A stretch of DNA of 64,000 nt from Pantoea septica (GTDB taxonomy: Bacteria; Pseudomonadota; Gammaproteobacteria; Enterobacterales; Enterobacteriaceae): the NCBI RefSeq assembly GCF_002095575.1, contig NZ_MLJJ01000010.1, forward strand, positions 1 to 64,000, written 5' to 3'. A model generated the notes under the pieces. That model was not told the DNA's origin. It saw only the letters and a program-made list of their open reading frames with translations, and ran no database searches. Position 1 is the first letter of the stretch, and each line of letters begins with the position of its first letter. Position numbers and translations under genes: made by a program. Below, piece by piece: positions 1 through 10,167 of the stretch.

Positions 1-89
1 TTAATGGCCTCACAGCGTCAAACGCTTTTCATCAAATCCCTCGCTGACTGCTGCGTTTTATAGCAATCAACAGACCGTCTGGTAAAAAA

Positions 90-115
90 AAGCGCAGCCG
101 CGCCGCGCCGCGCTT
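90..115. terminator. GC-rich hairpin beside an A/T run
   Basis: A 6-bp stem (AAGCGC/GCGCTT) encloses a GC-rich loop. It has an A tract on its left and a T-rich stretch on its right, so it could end transcription in either direction. It lies upstream of the PAS-MCP gene and most likely ends a gene left of the window. No gene is recognisable in 1-176. Confidence 0.3.
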
Positions 116-176
116 ACTTTTTCGCCGCCCTGGCCGATAACGATAGCGACACTACATACTCATAATAAGGTGCACC

Positions 177-1499
177 ATGTTTTCCACTATTTCATCAGGT
201 CTCCTGTCGCGCCTTGCGTGGCAAAAACAGGCGCGCTCCTCGGCGACGCTTAGCTCGCTCAACGACGCTATCGCGATGATTGAGTTTACGCCCGACGGCA
301 TCATCCTTAACGCTAACCCGCTGTTTCTCGACCGTATGGGCTATGCGCTGAACGACATCGTCGGCCAGCATCACAGTCTGTTTTGCACCGCCGACTTTGC
401 GCGATCGTCGGACTATCGCGACTTCTGGCTGCGCCTGAAGCGCGGCGAAAGCTTTAGCGACAAATTCCTGCGCCTGGCGAAACACAGCCGTCCGGTCTGG
501 CTAGAGGCCAACTATGTGCCGGTGCAGGACCGCAACGGCCGCGTGGTGAAAATCGTCAAGCTGGCGACCGATATCACCGCGCGTATCGTCGACGCCCAGG
601 AGCAGCGCGCCATGACTACCGCGATTGAGCGGTCGATGGCGGTTATCGCTTTTAACCTCAAAGGCGAAGTGCTGAAGGCGAACGCCAACTTCCTCAAAAC
701 CATGGGCTATCGCGCCGAGGAGGTGATCGGCCTGCCGCACAGCCGCTTCTGTTCCGAAGCGCTGCGTCAGAGCGACGAATACAAAACGTTCTGGGAAAAG
801 CTCAACCGCGGCGAGTTTATCTCCGGTCAGTTCCAGCGGGTAAATAAACAGGGCCGCACCATCTGGCTGCGCGCCACCTATAACCCGGTGTTTGATGACG
901 AAGGCAAGCTCTATAAGGTGGTGAAGTTCGCCACGGACGTGACGGCGCAGGTGGAGAAAAACCAGCAGGAGCGCGACGCGGCGCAGCAGGCTTATCAGAC
1001 CGCGCTGCAAACCCGCGAAAGCACCCGCCACGGCGCCAGCGTGATCGAAGAGAGCGTGCAGACCATTAATGCGCTGGCGGGCGAGCTGCACGGCATCTCT
1101 GATAATATCGCCGATCTCAGCGACTCCTCCGATCGCATTGGCGCGATAGTCGCCAGCATTCGACGCATCGCCGATCAGACCAACCTGATCGCGCTTAACG
1201 CCGCGGTAGAGGCGGCGCGCGCCGGCACGCACGGCCGCAGCTTCGCCGTGGTGGCCAATGAGGTGCGCACGCTGGCGGCCAATATCAATCAGGCCACCAG
1301 CGAGATTGAAAATCGGGTGCGGCAGAATCATCTGCTGGCGTCCTGGGCGCTGAAAGGCATAGCTTCCAACATGAAGCGCGCCGATCACGGCGTGGAGCTG
1401 GCCCAGCAGGCGGGCAGCGTAATCGGCGAGCTGCGCGACGGTTCGTCGGAGGTGGTGCGCGCCATCAGCCACGTTACCCAGACCTTAAGCCAGGAGTAG
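177..1499 (+). CDS. Soluble PAS-PAS methyl-accepting chemotaxis-type protein (BdlA-like)
   Basis: The 440-residue protein has two PAS domains in tandem (about 25-135 and 145-260). They share repeated motifs (GYxxxxIVG or EVIG, then RxFWxxLxRGE, then FATDVTAQ or LATDITAR). A shortened MCP signalling domain follows, with the conserved hairpin tip [20 protein letters not shown] near 340-360. No transmembrane segment is visible, so it is probably a cytoplasmic sensor. The layout is that of Pseudomonas BdlA, which links redox or nutrient cues to biofilm dispersal. Haem or FAD binding by the PAS domains cannot be read from sequence. The start follows AAGGTG at good spacing. It stands alone, with a short GC-rich inverted repeat after the stop. 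A chemotaxis role is possible; the c-di-GMP genes further on make a biofilm role plausible, by inference. Confidence 0.85.
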   Translation: MFSTISSGLLSRLAWQKQARSSATLSSLNDAIAMIEFTPDGIILNANPLFLDRMGYALNDIVGQHHSLFCTADFARSSDYRDFWLRLKRGESFSDKFLRLAKHSRPVWLEANYVPVQDRNGRVVKIVKLATDITARIVDAQEQRAMTTAIERSMAVIAFNLKGEVLKANANFLKTMGYRAEEVIGLPHSRFCSEALRQSDEYKTFWEKLNRGEFISGQFQRVNKQGRTIWLRATYNPVFDDEGKLYKVVKFATDVTAQVEKNQQERDAAQQAYQTALQTRESTRHGASVIEESVQTINALAGELHGISDNIADLSDSSDRIGAIVASIRRIADQTNLIALNAAVEAARAGTHGRSFAVVANEVRTLAANINQATSEIENRVRQNHLLASWALKGIASNMKRADHGVELAQQAGSVIGELRDGSSEVVRAISHVTQTLSQE

Positions 1500-1559
1500 C
1501 GCGCAAGGCCGGCCCTGTGCCGGCTTTTCGCTGTGCGACTGCCCTGCTTTAGCCGTTTT

Positions 1560-3437
1560 TTACGGCTGATGCGCCATCTCGACCGGCGCCGTCGTCGTCG
1601 GCGGCAGGAAGATATGGTCGAGGATCTGCCGCATCACCGGCGCGGCGGTCACGCCTTCATTACCGCCGTTCTCCAGTATCAGCGCCACCGCCACCTTCGG
1701 GTTGTTAAACGGCGCGAACGCGGTATAGAAGATATGGTCGCGCAGGCGCACCGGGATCATCTTCGCGTTATAAGTCTGGTTCTGCTTCAGGCTGAACACC
1801 TGTGAGGTGCCGCTCTTCGCCGCAATGCCGTAAGGCGCGGTGTGGAAATACTTATAGCCGGTGCCGTTCGGCGCGTTGGCCATGCCAAACATGGCGCGGC
1901 GCACCAGCGCCCAGTAAGGCGAACGGGCGTCGCCGATCTGCGGCTGCGGCAGCGTCGGCTGATAGGGCTCCACGGTTTTGCCGCGCTCGGCTTTCGCCAG
2001 CAGATGCGGCGCAATCACCTTCCCGTTGTTGATCAGCGCCACCATCGCCTTCACCATCTGAATCGGCGTGGCGATCCAGTAGCCCTGCCCGATGCCCACC
2101 GACACCGTATCGCCCTGATACCACGCTTTTTTATGCACCTTGAGCTTCCATTCGCGGCTCGGCAGCAGTCCGCTGTACTCTTCGTTAAGATCGATACCGG
2201 TGGATTTGCCGTAGCCGAACTGACTGAGCATGGTGTGGATACGGTCGATGCCCATCATAAACGCCACCTGATAGAAGAAGGTGTCGGCGGACTCCTCAAT
2301 CGCTTTGGTGACGTCCAGCATGCCGTGGCCGCTTTTTTTCCAGTCGCGATAGCGGCGATCGGTGCCCGGCAGTGTCCAGGTCGGCGCGCCGTAGAAACTG
2401 GTCTGCGGCGTGATGACCCCGGTCAGCAGCGCCGACATCGCCATATAGGGCTTCACCGTCGACGCGGGCGGATAGAGTCCCTGGGTGACGCGGTTAATCA
2501 GCGGCAGATTCTTGTCCTGCAGCAGGGACTTGTAGGCCTGATAGCTGATGCCCTTGACGAAGGGATTGGGATCGTAGCTCGGGCTGGAGACCATCGCCAG
2601 CACCGAGCCGTCGTGCGGATCCTCCACCAGCACCGCCGCGCGCTGCCCGGCCAGCAGGCTCTCTACGTACTGCTGCAGATGCAGATCGATGGTCAGCGTA
2701 ATATTTTTGCCCGCCACCGGCGGCACCTCTTTCAGCACGCGCACGATGCGGCCGTGGTTATCTACTTCCACTTCCTGATAGCCCGGCTTGCCGTGCAGCA
2801 GCGACTCGTAATACCCCTCGATGCCCTGCTTGCCAATATTGTGGTCGGCGGCATAGTTCTCGGCGATGCCCGCGGCGTTGAGACGCTTGTAGTCGTTATC
2901 GTTGATTTTCGAGACGTAGCCGACGACGTGCGCCAGGTCGGCACCGTAGGGATATTCGCGATCCTGATAGGTCTCGACGCTGACGCCGGTGAAGCGATAC
3001 TGATTCACCGAGAAGCGCGCCACCTCTTCGTCGGTCAGCTCCTCTTTCAGCACCACCGGCTTGTAGCGGCTGCTCTGCTTCAGCGTGCGGGTAAAGGCGT
3101 CGATCTCGTCGGGCGTCAGATCGACAATCGGCGTCAGCGCCTTCAGCGTCGCCTGCATATCGTCGATTTTGTACGGCGTCAGCGTGATGTCGTACCAGGT
3201 AACGTTATGCACCAGCGGGATGCCGTTGCGATCGAAGATCAGCCCGCGCGTCGGCGCGATGGGGATCATTTTGATGTCGTTCTGGTTCGATCGCGTCTGG
3301 TAGTAGCCGTGATCGCGCACCTGCAAACAGTAGAGATTGACGCCGAGAATAGTGAAACAGATAACGACTAACGCAAAGGCGACCAGCGCGCGGCGCGCGA
3401 AGAGCTTTTCTTCAGCTTCGAAATTACGGAAATTCAT
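1560..3437 (-). CDS. mrdA: Penicillin-binding protein 2-type D,D-transpeptidase (MrdA paralogue or homologue)
   Basis: This class B PBP crosslinks peptidoglycan in the periplasm during cell elongation. An N-terminal membrane anchor lies at about 17-40. The pedestal domain follows, then the transpeptidase domain with SxxK (Ser326-TVK), SxN-type SAD and KSGT in AAKSGTSQVF. Length (625) and motifs match E. coli PBP2 (633), including SAD where E. coli has SCD. The usual neighbours rsfS, rlmH and rodA/mrdB are absent: deoD lies upstream and a PAS-MCP gene downstream. This suggests a second PBP2, comparable to the extra PBP2 of Salmonella, rather than the housekeeping copy. Whether another mrdA exists elsewhere cannot be seen. 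The start at 3437 gives the expected MNFRNF N-terminus. Confidence 0.88.
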   Translation of the reverse strand: MNFRNFEAEEKLFARRALVAFALVVICFTILGVNLYCLQVRDHGYYQTRSNQNDIKMIPIAPTRGLIFDRNGIPLVHNVTWYDITLTPYKIDDMQATLKALTPIVDLTPDEIDAFTRTLKQSSRYKPVVLKEELTDEEVARFSVNQYRFTGVSVETYQDREYPYGADLAHVVGYVSKINDNDYKRLNAAGIAENYAADHNIGKQGIEGYYESLLHGKPGYQEVEVDNHGRIVRVLKEVPPVAGKNITLTIDLHLQQYVESLLAGQRAAVLVEDPHDGSVLAMVSSPSYDPNPFVKGISYQAYKSLLQDKNLPLINRVTQGLYPPASTVKPYMAMSALLTGVITPQTSFYGAPTWTLPGTDRRYRDWKKSGHGMLDVTKAIEESADTFFYQVAFMMGIDRIHTMLSQFGYGKSTGIDLNEEYSGLLPSREWKLKVHKKAWYQGDTVSVGIGQGYWIATPIQMVKAMVALINNGKVIAPHLLAKAERGKTVEPYQPTLPQPQIGDARSPYWALVRRAMFGMANAPNGTGYKYFHTAPYGIAAKSGTSQVFSLKQNQTYNAKMIPVRLRDHIFYTAFAPFNNPKVAVALILENGGNEGVTAAPVMRQILDHIFLPPTTTAPVEMAHQP

Positions 3438-3625
3438 TAGGCGGCATTGGCGGACTGGTTATTTTTGTTGTCGCGCTAATGATAGGGAGCTAAGAGGTCA
3501 GCGCCAGCAGGAAGATGCACAGGAGTCGGGAAAAGTGTGTCATTTGGTGAGAATGTTACGAAAACGGCCTGAAACTCCCCGCCTCGCGCGGCAGAGCACG
3601 AGACGGGGAACAGGCAAGCGCAGGC

Positions 3626-4339
3626 TTAGTCGCCCAGCAGCACCGACTCCAGCGCGATCTTAATCATATCGTTGAAGGTGGTCTGGCGCTCGGCAGAGGT
3701 CGTCTGCTCATGGGTGCGGATATGGTCTGACACGGTGCAGATGGTCAGCGCTTTCGCGCCAAACTCCGCCGCCACGCCGTAGATGCCCGCCGCTTCCATC
3801 TCCACGCCGAGGATGCCGTACTTCTCCATCACGTCGAACATCTGCGGATCCGGGGTATAGAAGAGATCGGCAGAGAAGATGTTGCCGACGCGCGCCTCCA
3901 CGCCCAGCGCTTTCGCCGCGTCAACCGCGTTGCGCACCATATCGAAGTCGGCAATCGCCGCGAAATCGTGATCCTTGAAGCGCATGCGGTTGACTTTAGA
4001 GTCGGTGCAGGCGCCCATGCCGATAACGATATCGCGCAGCTTCACGTCGGCGCGCACCGCGCCGCAGGAGCCGACGCGGATGATCTTTTTCACGCCAAAG
4101 TCGGTGATCAGCTCTTTGGTGTAGATCGAGCAGGACGGGATGCCCATGCCGTGGCCCATGACGGAGATTTTACGCCCCTTGTAGGTGCCGGTGTAGCCCA
4201 GCATGCCGCGCACGTTGTTGACTTCAACCGGATTTTCCAGAAAGGTTTCCGCAATGTGCTTCGCGCGCAGCGGATCGCCCGGCATCAGTACCACGTCGGC
4301 GAAGTCGCCCATTTCTGCATTAATGTGAGGAGTTGCCAT
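3626..4339 (-). CDS. deoD: Purine nucleoside phosphorylase DeoD
   Basis: Cytoplasmic hexameric enzyme that phosphorolyses purine (deoxy)ribonucleosides to the free base and (deoxy)ribose-1-phosphate. At 237 residues it is the family's usual length. It carries the phosphate-binding GDPLRAK segment, RVGSCGAV, the VEMEAAG nucleoside-binding motif and SDHIRTHE with the catalytic Asp. It is the last gene of the deo operon, 34 bp after deoB. An AGGA ribosome-binding site precedes the ATG. Expression should follow the DeoR/CytR-controlled promoters upstream of deoC, plus any internal promoter before deoB. Confidence 0.98.
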   Translation of the reverse strand: MATPHINAEMGDFADVVLMPGDPLRAKHIAETFLENPVEVNNVRGMLGYTGTYKGRKISVMGHGMGIPSCSIYTKELITDFGVKKIIRVGSCGAVRADVKLRDIVIGMGACTDSKVNRMRFKDHDFAAIADFDMVRNAVDAAKALGVEARVGNIFSADLFYTPDPQMFDVMEKYGILGVEMEAAGIYGVAAEFGAKALTICTVSDHIRTHEQTTSAERQTTFNDMIKIALESVLLGD

Positions 4340-4373
4340 TGTTGTTTGTCCTTTTTAAATTTAGCGGCTCTGT

Positions 4374-5597
4374 TTACAGCATGCTCTTGCCGTAGTCCAT
4401 ATCGGACAGGCCAAAATAGTGCGCAATCGTCTGACCGATATCGGCGAACGTTTCGCGATAGCCCAGCGAGCCGGGTTTCACTTTCGGGCCGTAGATCAGA
4501 ATCGGAATATGCTCGCGCGTATGCTCGGTGCCCTGCCAGGTCGGATCGCAGCCGTGATCGGCGGTGAGGATCAGGATGTCATCCTCTTTTACCAGCGCCA
4601 TCAGCTCCGGCAAACGACGGTCGAACAGCTCCAGCCCGCCCGCGTAGCCGGCGACGTCGCGGCGGTGACCCCAGGTCGAGTCGAAATCCACAAAGTTGGT
4701 AAAGACGATCGACTGGTCGGGCGCCTTCTTCATCTGCTCGATGGTGGCGTCGAACAGCGCGTCCAGGCCGGTCGCTTTCACCTTCTGCGTGATGCCCTGC
4801 TGAGCGTAGATATCGGCGATTTTCCCCACCGAAATCACTTCGCCGCCCTTTTCGTCCACCAGCTTTTTCAGCATGGTCGGCGAAGGCGGTTCTACCGCCA
4901 GATCGTGACGGTTGCCGGTACGCTCGAAATGGCCCGCTTTGTCGCCGACAAACGGACGCGCGATGACGCGGCCGATGTTGTAGCCGCCTTCGGTCAGCTC
5001 TTCACGGGCGATTTCGCACAGCTCATAGAGGCGATCGAGACCGAAGGTCTCTTCATGACAGGCGATCTGGAACACCGAGTCCGCAGAGGTGTAGAAAATC
5101 GGCTTGCCGGTTTTCATATGCTCTTCGCCCAGCTGGTCGAGGATCACCGTGCCGGAGGAGTGGCAGTTGCCAAGATAGCCCGGCAGCTTCGCGCGCTCGA
5201 CCAGCTTGTCGAGCAATTCCTGCGGGAAGCTGTTCTCTTTATCGCTGAAGTAGCCCCAGTCGAACAGCACCGGCACGCCGGCGATTTCCCAGTGGCCGGA
5301 CGGCGTGTCTTTGCCGGATGAGATTTCGCTGGCGTAGGCGTAGGCGCCGGTGATCTCCGCATTGGGATCGAGGCCCAGCGGGAAGCGGCCGGTAGAGAGC
5401 TCGGCGGCTTTACCCAGCCCCAGCGCGGTCAGGTTCGGCAGATGCAGCGGGCCTTTACGCCCCTGATCCGCTTTGCCGTTAAAGCACGCTTCGGCGATAT
5501 GGCCGAGCGTATCCGATCCTGCGTCGCCAAATTTGTCGGCGTCTTTGCTTGAGCCGATTCCAAAGGAATCGAGCACCATAATAAAAGCACGTTTCAT
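4374..5597 (-). CDS. deoB: Phosphopentomutase DeoB
   Basis: Interconverts (deoxy)ribose 1-phosphate and 5-phosphate, linking nucleoside phosphorolysis to DeoC and the pentose phosphate pathway. It is an alkaline-phosphatase-superfamily metalloenzyme. Metal-site motifs are visible: MVLDSFGIG at the N-terminus, [11 protein letters not shown] and TADHGCDPT near the C-terminus, and HTREHIP. The open frame extends ten codons further upstream, but ATG at 5597 has a strong AGGAG site and gives the 407 residues of E. coli DeoB. It lies between a hairpin region after deoA and deoD. Confidence 0.97.
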   Translation of the reverse strand: MKRAFIMVLDSFGIGSSKDADKFGDAGSDTLGHIAEACFNGKADQGRKGPLHLPNLTALGLGKAAELSTGRFPLGLDPNAEITGAYAYASEISSGKDTPSGHWEIAGVPVLFDWGYFSDKENSFPQELLDKLVERAKLPGYLGNCHSSGTVILDQLGEEHMKTGKPIFYTSADSVFQIACHEETFGLDRLYELCEIAREELTEGGYNIGRVIARPFVGDKAGHFERTGNRHDLAVEPPSPTMLKKLVDEKGGEVISVGKIADIYAQQGITQKVKATGLDALFDATIEQMKKAPDQSIVFTNFVDFDSTWGHRRDVAGYAGGLELFDRRLPELMALVKEDDILILTADHGCDPTWQGTEHTREHIPILIYGPKVKPGSLGYRETFADIGQTIAHYFGLSDMDYGKSML

Positions 5598-5684
5598 GCA
5601 AGTCTCCTGCGCCTGCGCGCGTGACAAGTCAAAAAAAAGCGATCAGATCAGTATACCCGAATGAGTGCGCAGCGGCAGCATAAA

Positions 5685-5706
5685 GCCGCATTTTTGCGGC
5701 TTTTTT
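5685..5706. terminator. Hairpin with T tract between deoA and deoB
   Basis: A perfect 6-bp stem (GCCGCA/TGCGGC, loop TTTT) is followed by six T on the + strand, an intrinsic-terminator shape in that direction. On the deo strand it is followed only by TTTA, so it could attenuate rather than fully stop deoCA transcription before deoBD. The 180-bp deoA-deoB gap may therefore hold a partial terminator and a separate deoB promoter; that is inference. Confidence 0.5.
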
Positions 5707-5779
5707 GCGACAGCGTCGCGGATGACAGCGGCCGTTCGCAAAGAGAAACGCTCTGCCCATTCGGCCGCTGTCAGACGTG

Positions 5780-7117
5780 TTATGCCTGGCCGTCGCCGGC
5801 GCGCACGCGACGGTAAACCGCAGGCAGCGGCTCGGGCGCGCTGTCGCTCAGCGTGACCGCGGCACGCACCGCGGCGGCGGCCTGCTGCCAGCTCGCCTCG
5901 CTGCTGGCGTGCACAATCGCCAGCGGACGTTGCCCATCGGCGCGTTCGCCCAGCGCGATGGTCTCGCTCAGTCCGACGCTGTAGTCGATGGCGTCGCTGG
6001 CGCGCTGGCGCCCGCCGCCCATCGCCACTACCGCCATACCCAGCGCGCGCGTGCCCATGCTGCTGACGATGCCGGGACGATCGGCGTAGACCGCCTTGCT
6101 GAGCGTCGGCTGTGGCAGATAAGCCTCGTGCCGTTCGACGAAATCGGCGGGGCCGCCCTGCGCCGCGACCATACGCGCGAATACTTCGGCCGCCCGGCCG
6201 TTATCCAGCACCTGCTGCAGCTTGCCGCGCGCCTCATCTTCGCTGGCCGCCAGCTTGCCGGACATCAGCATCTCGCTGCACAGCGCCAGCGTCACCTCCA
6301 GCAGGCGCGGGTTACGCTCCGCGCCGGTCAGGAAGCGTACCGCTTCGCGCACTTCCAGCGCGTTGCCCGCGCTGGAGGCGAGCACCTGGTTCATATCGGT
6401 GAGCAGCGCGGTGGTGGTGCAGCCCGCACCGTTGGCCACGCCGACGATCGCCTGCGCCAGGTCGAGCGACGCCTCGAAGGTCGGCATAAAGGCGCCGGAG
6501 CCGACTTTGACGTCCATTACCAGCGCGTCCAGCCCTTCAGCCAGCTTTTTCGCCAGAATCGAGGCGGTGATCAGCGGAATAGAATCCACCGTAGCGGTGA
6601 TATCGCGCGTGGCGTAAAAGCGCTTATCCGCCGGCGCCAGCGAGCTGGTCTGGCCGATAATCGCCACGCCGACCTGTTTGATAATCTGGCGGAAACGATC
6701 GTCGTGCGGGAAAATATCGAAGCCAGGGATCGCTTCCAGCTTGTCCAGCGTGCCGCCGGTATGGCCGAGGCCGCGTCCGGAAATCATCGGCACATAGCCG
6801 CCGCAGGCGGCCACCATCGGCCCCAGCATCAGCGAGGTGACGTCGCCGACGCCGCCGGTGGAGTGCTTATCCACCACCGGACCGTTGAGGTTCAGCGCCT
6901 GCCAGTTCAGCACGGTGCCCGAGTCGCGCATCGCCATGGTGAGCGCCACGCGCTCCGGCAGCGACATATCGTGAAAAAAGATGGTCATCGCCAGCGCGGC
7001 GATCTGACCTTCGGAAACGCTGTTATCGCGCACGCCGTTGATGAAGAAGCGAATTTCCTCTTCACTCAGCCTCTGGCCATCGCGTTTTTTACGGATAATT
7101 TCTTGCGGCAGAAACAC
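5780..7117 (-). CDS. deoA: Thymidine phosphorylase DeoA
   Basis: Cleaves thymidine and deoxyuridine with phosphate to the base and 2-deoxyribose 1-phosphate. It carries the pyrimidine nucleoside phosphorylase signature region ([16 protein letters not shown]) and the phosphate-binding KHSTGGVGD. An ATG at 7129 is possible, but the GTG at 7117 has a GGGGG ribosome-binding stretch 7 bases upstream. That start gives the N-terminus M(V)[10 protein letters not shown], aligned with E. coli MFLAQEIIRKK. It follows deoC by a short gap and is clearly cotranscribed. The C-terminal tail is slightly longer than in E. coli. Confidence 0.97.
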   Translation of the reverse strand: MFLPQEIIRKKRDGQRLSEEEIRFFINGVRDNSVSEGQIAALAMTIFFHDMSLPERVALTMAMRDSGTVLNWQALNLNGPVVDKHSTGGVGDVTSLMLGPMVAACGGYVPMISGRGLGHTGGTLDKLEAIPGFDIFPHDDRFRQIIKQVGVAIIGQTSSLAPADKRFYATRDITATVDSIPLITASILAKKLAEGLDALVMDVKVGSGAFMPTFEASLDLAQAIVGVANGAGCTTTALLTDMNQVLASSAGNALEVREAVRFLTGAERNPRLLEVTLALCSEMLMSGKLAASEDEARGKLQQVLDNGRAAEVFARMVAAQGGPADFVERHEAYLPQPTLSKAVYADRPGIVSSMGTRALGMAVVAMGGGRQRASDAIDYSVGLSETIALGERADGQRPLAIVHASSEASWQQAAAAVRAAVTLSDSAPEPLPAVYRRVRAGDGQA

Positions 7118-7176
7118 AATCGCCCCCATGATCAGGGTTGAGATGAGAATGGCGGCCTGCGGCCGCCGTCACGCAA

Positions 7177-7956
7177 TCAGTAGCCGGTTTTGCTGGTGGC
7201 GGTCTGATGGCCCAGCGCGTTCAGCAGGCTGGCTAACAGGCTGGAAGCGCCGAAGCGGAAGTGGCGCGCGTCTGCCCAGCCTTCGCCAAGAATATCGTCC
7301 GCCAGCTTGAGGTAGATGGCCGCATCCTCCGCCGTGCGCACGCCGCCCGCCGGCTTAAAGCCCACCTTCTCTTTCACGCCTTTGTCGCGGATAACGCTCA
7401 TCATGATCTGCGCCACTTCCGGCGTGGCGTTGACCGGCACCTTGCCGGTAGAGGTCTTGATAAAGTCCGCGCCTGCGTCGATGGCGATCTCAGAAGCCTG
7501 ACGGATCAGCGCCTCTTCTTTCAGCTCGCCGCTTTCAATGATGACCTTCAGCAGCACGTTAGCCTGCGCGCACGCCTCTTTGCAGGCTTTCACCAGGTCG
7601 AAACCGATCTGGGCGTTGCCGGCGATCAGCGCACGGTAAGGGAACACGACGTCGACTTCGTCCGCGCCGTAGGCGATGGCGGCGCGGGTCTCCGCCAGCG
7701 CGATGTCGATATCGTCGTTGCCATGCGGGAAGTTAGTGACGGTGGCGATGCGGATGTCGGGCGTGCCCTGCTCGCGCAGCGCTTTGCGCGCCACTGGAAT
7801 AAAGCGCGGATAGATACAGATCGCGGCGGTGTTGCCCGCCGGTGATTTTGCCTGACGGCAGAGCGCGATCACCTTCTCGTCGGTATCGTCTTCGTTCAGG
7901 GTCGTCAGGTCCATGAGTTGCAGCGCGCGCTGCGCGGCGGCGGTAATGTCAGTCAT
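7177..7956 (-). CDS. deoC: Deoxyribose-phosphate aldolase DeoC
   Basis: Class I aldolase that splits 2-deoxyribose 5-phosphate into glyceraldehyde 3-phosphate and acetaldehyde, the last step of deoxynucleoside catabolism. It has 259 residues, as in E. coli. The Schiff-base Lys167 (DFIKTST), Lys201 (GFKPAGG) and Asp102 (VDVVFP) are all at the E. coli positions. A GGAG site precedes ATG 7956. It is the first gene of the deo operon. The E. coli neighbours yjjI and yjjW are missing between it and yjjV. Confidence 0.98.
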   Translation of the reverse strand: MTDITAAAQRALQLMDLTTLNEDDTDEKVIALCRQAKSPAGNTAAICIYPRFIPVARKALREQGTPDIRIATVTNFPHGNDDIDIALAETRAAIAYGADEVDVVFPYRALIAGNAQIGFDLVKACKEACAQANVLLKVIIESGELKEEALIRQASEIAIDAGADFIKTSTGKVPVNATPEVAQIMMSVIRDKGVKEKVGFKPAGGVRTAEDAAIYLKLADDILGEGWADARHFRFGASSLLASLLNALGHQTATSKTGY

Positions 7957-7999
7957 GTTGTTCTCCAGATAACAAACAGACGCGGAAGCGCCGGTTTAA

Positions 8000-8015
8000 T
8001 GTGATAATTCTAACA
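8000..8015 (-). promoter_or_regulatory. DeoR-type operator O1 upstream of deoC
   Basis: On the deo strand it reads TGTTAGAATTATCACA, 14 of 16 identical to the known DeoR palindrome TGTTAGAATTCTAACA. It sits about 45-60 bp before the deoC start, where a promoter operator is expected. Confidence 0.75.
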
Positions 8016-8030
8016 ATATAAGGCGGCAAA

Positions 8031-8052
8031 TAATGCGTATTTCATCACATTG
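8031..8052. promoter_or_regulatory. CRP-like site in the deo promoter region
   Basis: One half-site (TCACA) is perfect and the other (TGCGT for TGTGA) is degenerate, with correct 22-bp spacing. deo promoters of E. coli carry CRP/CytR sites, so the position is sensible, but the match is weak. Confidence 0.4.
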
Positions 8053-8101
8053 CCTCGATGAACTATTAGCAATAGCGTCATTATAACGCAGAGAGGGGCG
8101 A

Positions 8102-8117
8102 TGTTACTATTATCACA
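8102..8117 (+). promoter_or_regulatory. Second DeoR-type operator
   Basis: TGTTACTATTATCACA differs from O1 at only two of 16 positions and lies about 102 bp further from deoC, in the opposite orientation, just after the yjjV stop. E. coli also has paired deo operators that support repression by looping. Confidence 0.6.
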
Positions 8118-8126
8118 TCGGAGAGA

Positions 8127-8903
8127 TTAGTCAGGCAGGTTGAACAGCGTGCGCGTATTGCGCCACAACGCCTCGGCGATGACCTGCGGCGGTTCCGGGC
8201 GCAGTTCGCACAGGGTCTGCCACACCAGACGCGCCCGCTCCGGCCGGTTCGGCTCGCCCTGGAAGCCGTGCAGCGGCATATCGGGCGCGTCGGTCTCCAG
8301 CAGCAGCGCGTCGAGCGGCAGCTGCGCCAGCGTGTTGCGGGTTTTGCTGGCGCGTTCATAGGTCAGGGTGCCGCCAACGCCGATCGCGTAGCCGAGTTTG
8401 ATAAACGCCTGCGCCTGCTGCAGGCTGCCGGCAAAGCCGTGCACCACGCCGCGCCGCGGCAAATCGTGACGGCGCAGATGCAGCGCCAGCTTGTCGTGGG
8501 TGCGGCGCGAATGCAGGATCACCGGCAAATCATACCGCTTCGCCAGCCGGAGCTGCGCGTCGAGCAAAAATTCCTGGCGCGCAAACTGCGGATTTTCCAT
8601 ATAGAGGTCGAGGCCGATCTCCCCTATCGCCGTCAGCTTGGGCGGCTGCTGCCGCAGCCAGTTTTCCAGCTGCTCGAGATGGGCGTCCTCGTGGCGATCG
8701 ATGGCGATGGGATGAAGGCCGAGCGCGGCGTAAAGAGCGCGATGCTGCGCCGCCAGCGAAACGATGCGCGCAAAGCGGCTGGCCTCCACTGCCGGCACGA
8801 TAATGCGCTCCACGCCCGCTTCGGCGGCGCGCGCGATGCTGGCAGACTCATCGCCGACAAAGGGCGGGAAATCGAAATGGCAGTGGGTATCGGTAAATCT
8901 CAT
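8127..8903 (-). CDS. yjjV: TatD-family metal-dependent hydrolase YjjV
   Basis: TIM-barrel amidohydrolase-fold protein of the TatD DNase family. It carries the N-terminal metal ligands of DTHCHFD (His7, His9), GEIGLD and later His and ETDAPDMP motifs. The family includes 3'-5' exonucleases; the natural substrate of YjjV is not settled. The ATG overlaps the stop of yjjU (ATGA), so the two genes are translationally coupled as in E. coli. Length 258 matches the family. Confidence 0.93.
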   Translation of the reverse strand: MRFTDTHCHFDFPPFVGDESASIARAAEAGVERIIVPAVEASRFARIVSLAAQHRALYAALGLHPIAIDRHEDAHLEQLENWLRQQPPKLTAIGEIGLDLYMENPQFARQEFLLDAQLRLAKRYDLPVILHSRRTHDKLALHLRRHDLPRRGVVHGFAGSLQQAQAFIKLGYAIGVGGTLTYERASKTRNTLAQLPLDALLLETDAPDMPLHGFQGEPNRPERARLVWQTLCELRPEPPQVIAEALWRNTRTLFNLPD

Positions 8904-9952
8904 GCCAGCGAACCTTCATCGTAGTCTGCGTCGTTGCCCGCCACCGGCGGCGTCATAATCGGCCGGTTGTCGGGCGCGTTGGCGACCGGCGCGGGCGGCG
9001 TAACGGTGGTATAGCGCACGAACGGCTCGGCGTCACTGAGCCACTGCCCCAGCGTGGCGAGAAAGTAGCGGCCGCAGCGCCGTCCCAGGTGATAATCCTG
9101 ATTCAACGAGGCGACGCGGCTGCCCAGTGCCATGCTCGCCAGCACATGCGGCGGATAGATTTCGATGATACGCAGGTCGTCGGGCGGCTGCTCGATAAAC
9201 TGCTGAATCTCGCGGTAGCTCGCCTCATGGTGATGCAGGATATTGATCATCGGCTGCAGCGCGCTGGCGTTGAGCCAGCGCTCCATGCGCTTCATCCATT
9301 TTGGCGTATAGAACATCTGCGACGGCACGGTGCGGATCACCACGATGGTGTCGGCACCGCGTCGCGCGGCTTCGCGCACTGGAATGGCATCGCTGATGCC
9401 GCCGTCAAGATAGCTGATGCCTTCCAGATCGACGCCAAGACGGTAAAAGCCGGGGATAGCGCTCGACGCCTTAATCAGATCGTGCCAGTTGGCGCTGGTC
9501 GGTGCGAAATAGCCGGGCGAGTAGTCGTCGCTGCGGCAGGCGCACATATAGAATTCGCGCCCGCCGTCGAACAGCAGCTTAGCGCTGTCCAGCGCCAGCG
9601 GCAGTTCGCGCTGGGTGACGTCTATCAGCCAGTCGAGATCGATTAAGTTGCCGCCGCGCACGAAACGCAGCGGATCGAAAAAGAGTTTGCTGGTGGTATA
9701 GCGGGTAATGACGCGCCGCGCGTAGCCCTGCTGTCCGCAGACAAAGGCTGAGAGATTCTGCGCGCCGGCCGAGGTGCCGATAAAAAGATCGAAGGGATTG
9801 AATTTGGCCCGCTGGAACTCATCCAGCACGCCTGCGGTGAAAATGCCGCGCTGACCGCCGCCTTCGCACACCAGGGCGATTTTTCGCGCTTTAAACGGGG
9901 ATAGGGCCAGGGGCTCAATCGCGCCCAGCGTTACAGGGATCCGGATACCCAC
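8900..9952 (-). CDS. yjjU: Patatin-like phospholipase family protein YjjU
   Basis: The 350 residues (E. coli 357) carry a patatin fold. The oxyanion loop GGGQRG is at 31-36, the nucleophile Ser61 is in GTSAG, and the catalytic Asp183 is in DGG. A lipid acyl hydrolase activity is predicted; the substrate is unknown. A poorly conserved Pro-rich tail ends the protein. It is the first gene of a two-gene operon with yjjV. The 215-bp gap upstream to ytjA shows nothing recognisable. Confidence 0.92.
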   Translation of the reverse strand: MGIRIPVTLGAIEPLALSPFKARKIALVCEGGGQRGIFTAGVLDEFQRAKFNPFDLFIGTSAGAQNLSAFVCGQQGYARRVITRYTTSKLFFDPLRFVRGGNLIDLDWLIDVTQRELPLALDSAKLLFDGGREFYMCACRSDDYSPGYFAPTSANWHDLIKASSAIPGFYRLGVDLEGISYLDGGISDAIPVREAARRGADTIVVIRTVPSQMFYTPKWMKRMERWLNASALQPMINILHHHEASYREIQQFIEQPPDDLRIIEIYPPHVLASMALGSRVASLNQDYHLGRRCGRYFLATLGQWLSDAEPFVRYTTVTPPAPVANAPDNRPIMTPPVAGNDADYDEGSLA

Positions 9953-10167
9953 TTCTGTTCCTCAGAAAGGGTTCTGAGGTTTGCCGTTGCGTTTATCCGC
10001 TTTAGGTCGACAGCATCCCGGAGAACCAGCCATGTTTTACTCCTGACCTGCCGCAGAAAGTCTGGCGGCCGCCGCCGCGCCTGATGCGTTTTCCTTTACG
10101 CGGCGCGGCGGCTGGCTGGTCTCCGCTTTATGCATGCTCGTTGCGAAAATCAGAATGACACAACCGG

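Noticed and set aside
5665-5856. Small + strand ORF in the deoA-deoB gap
   Set aside because: It crosses the hairpin and the deoA 3' end and has no protein features.
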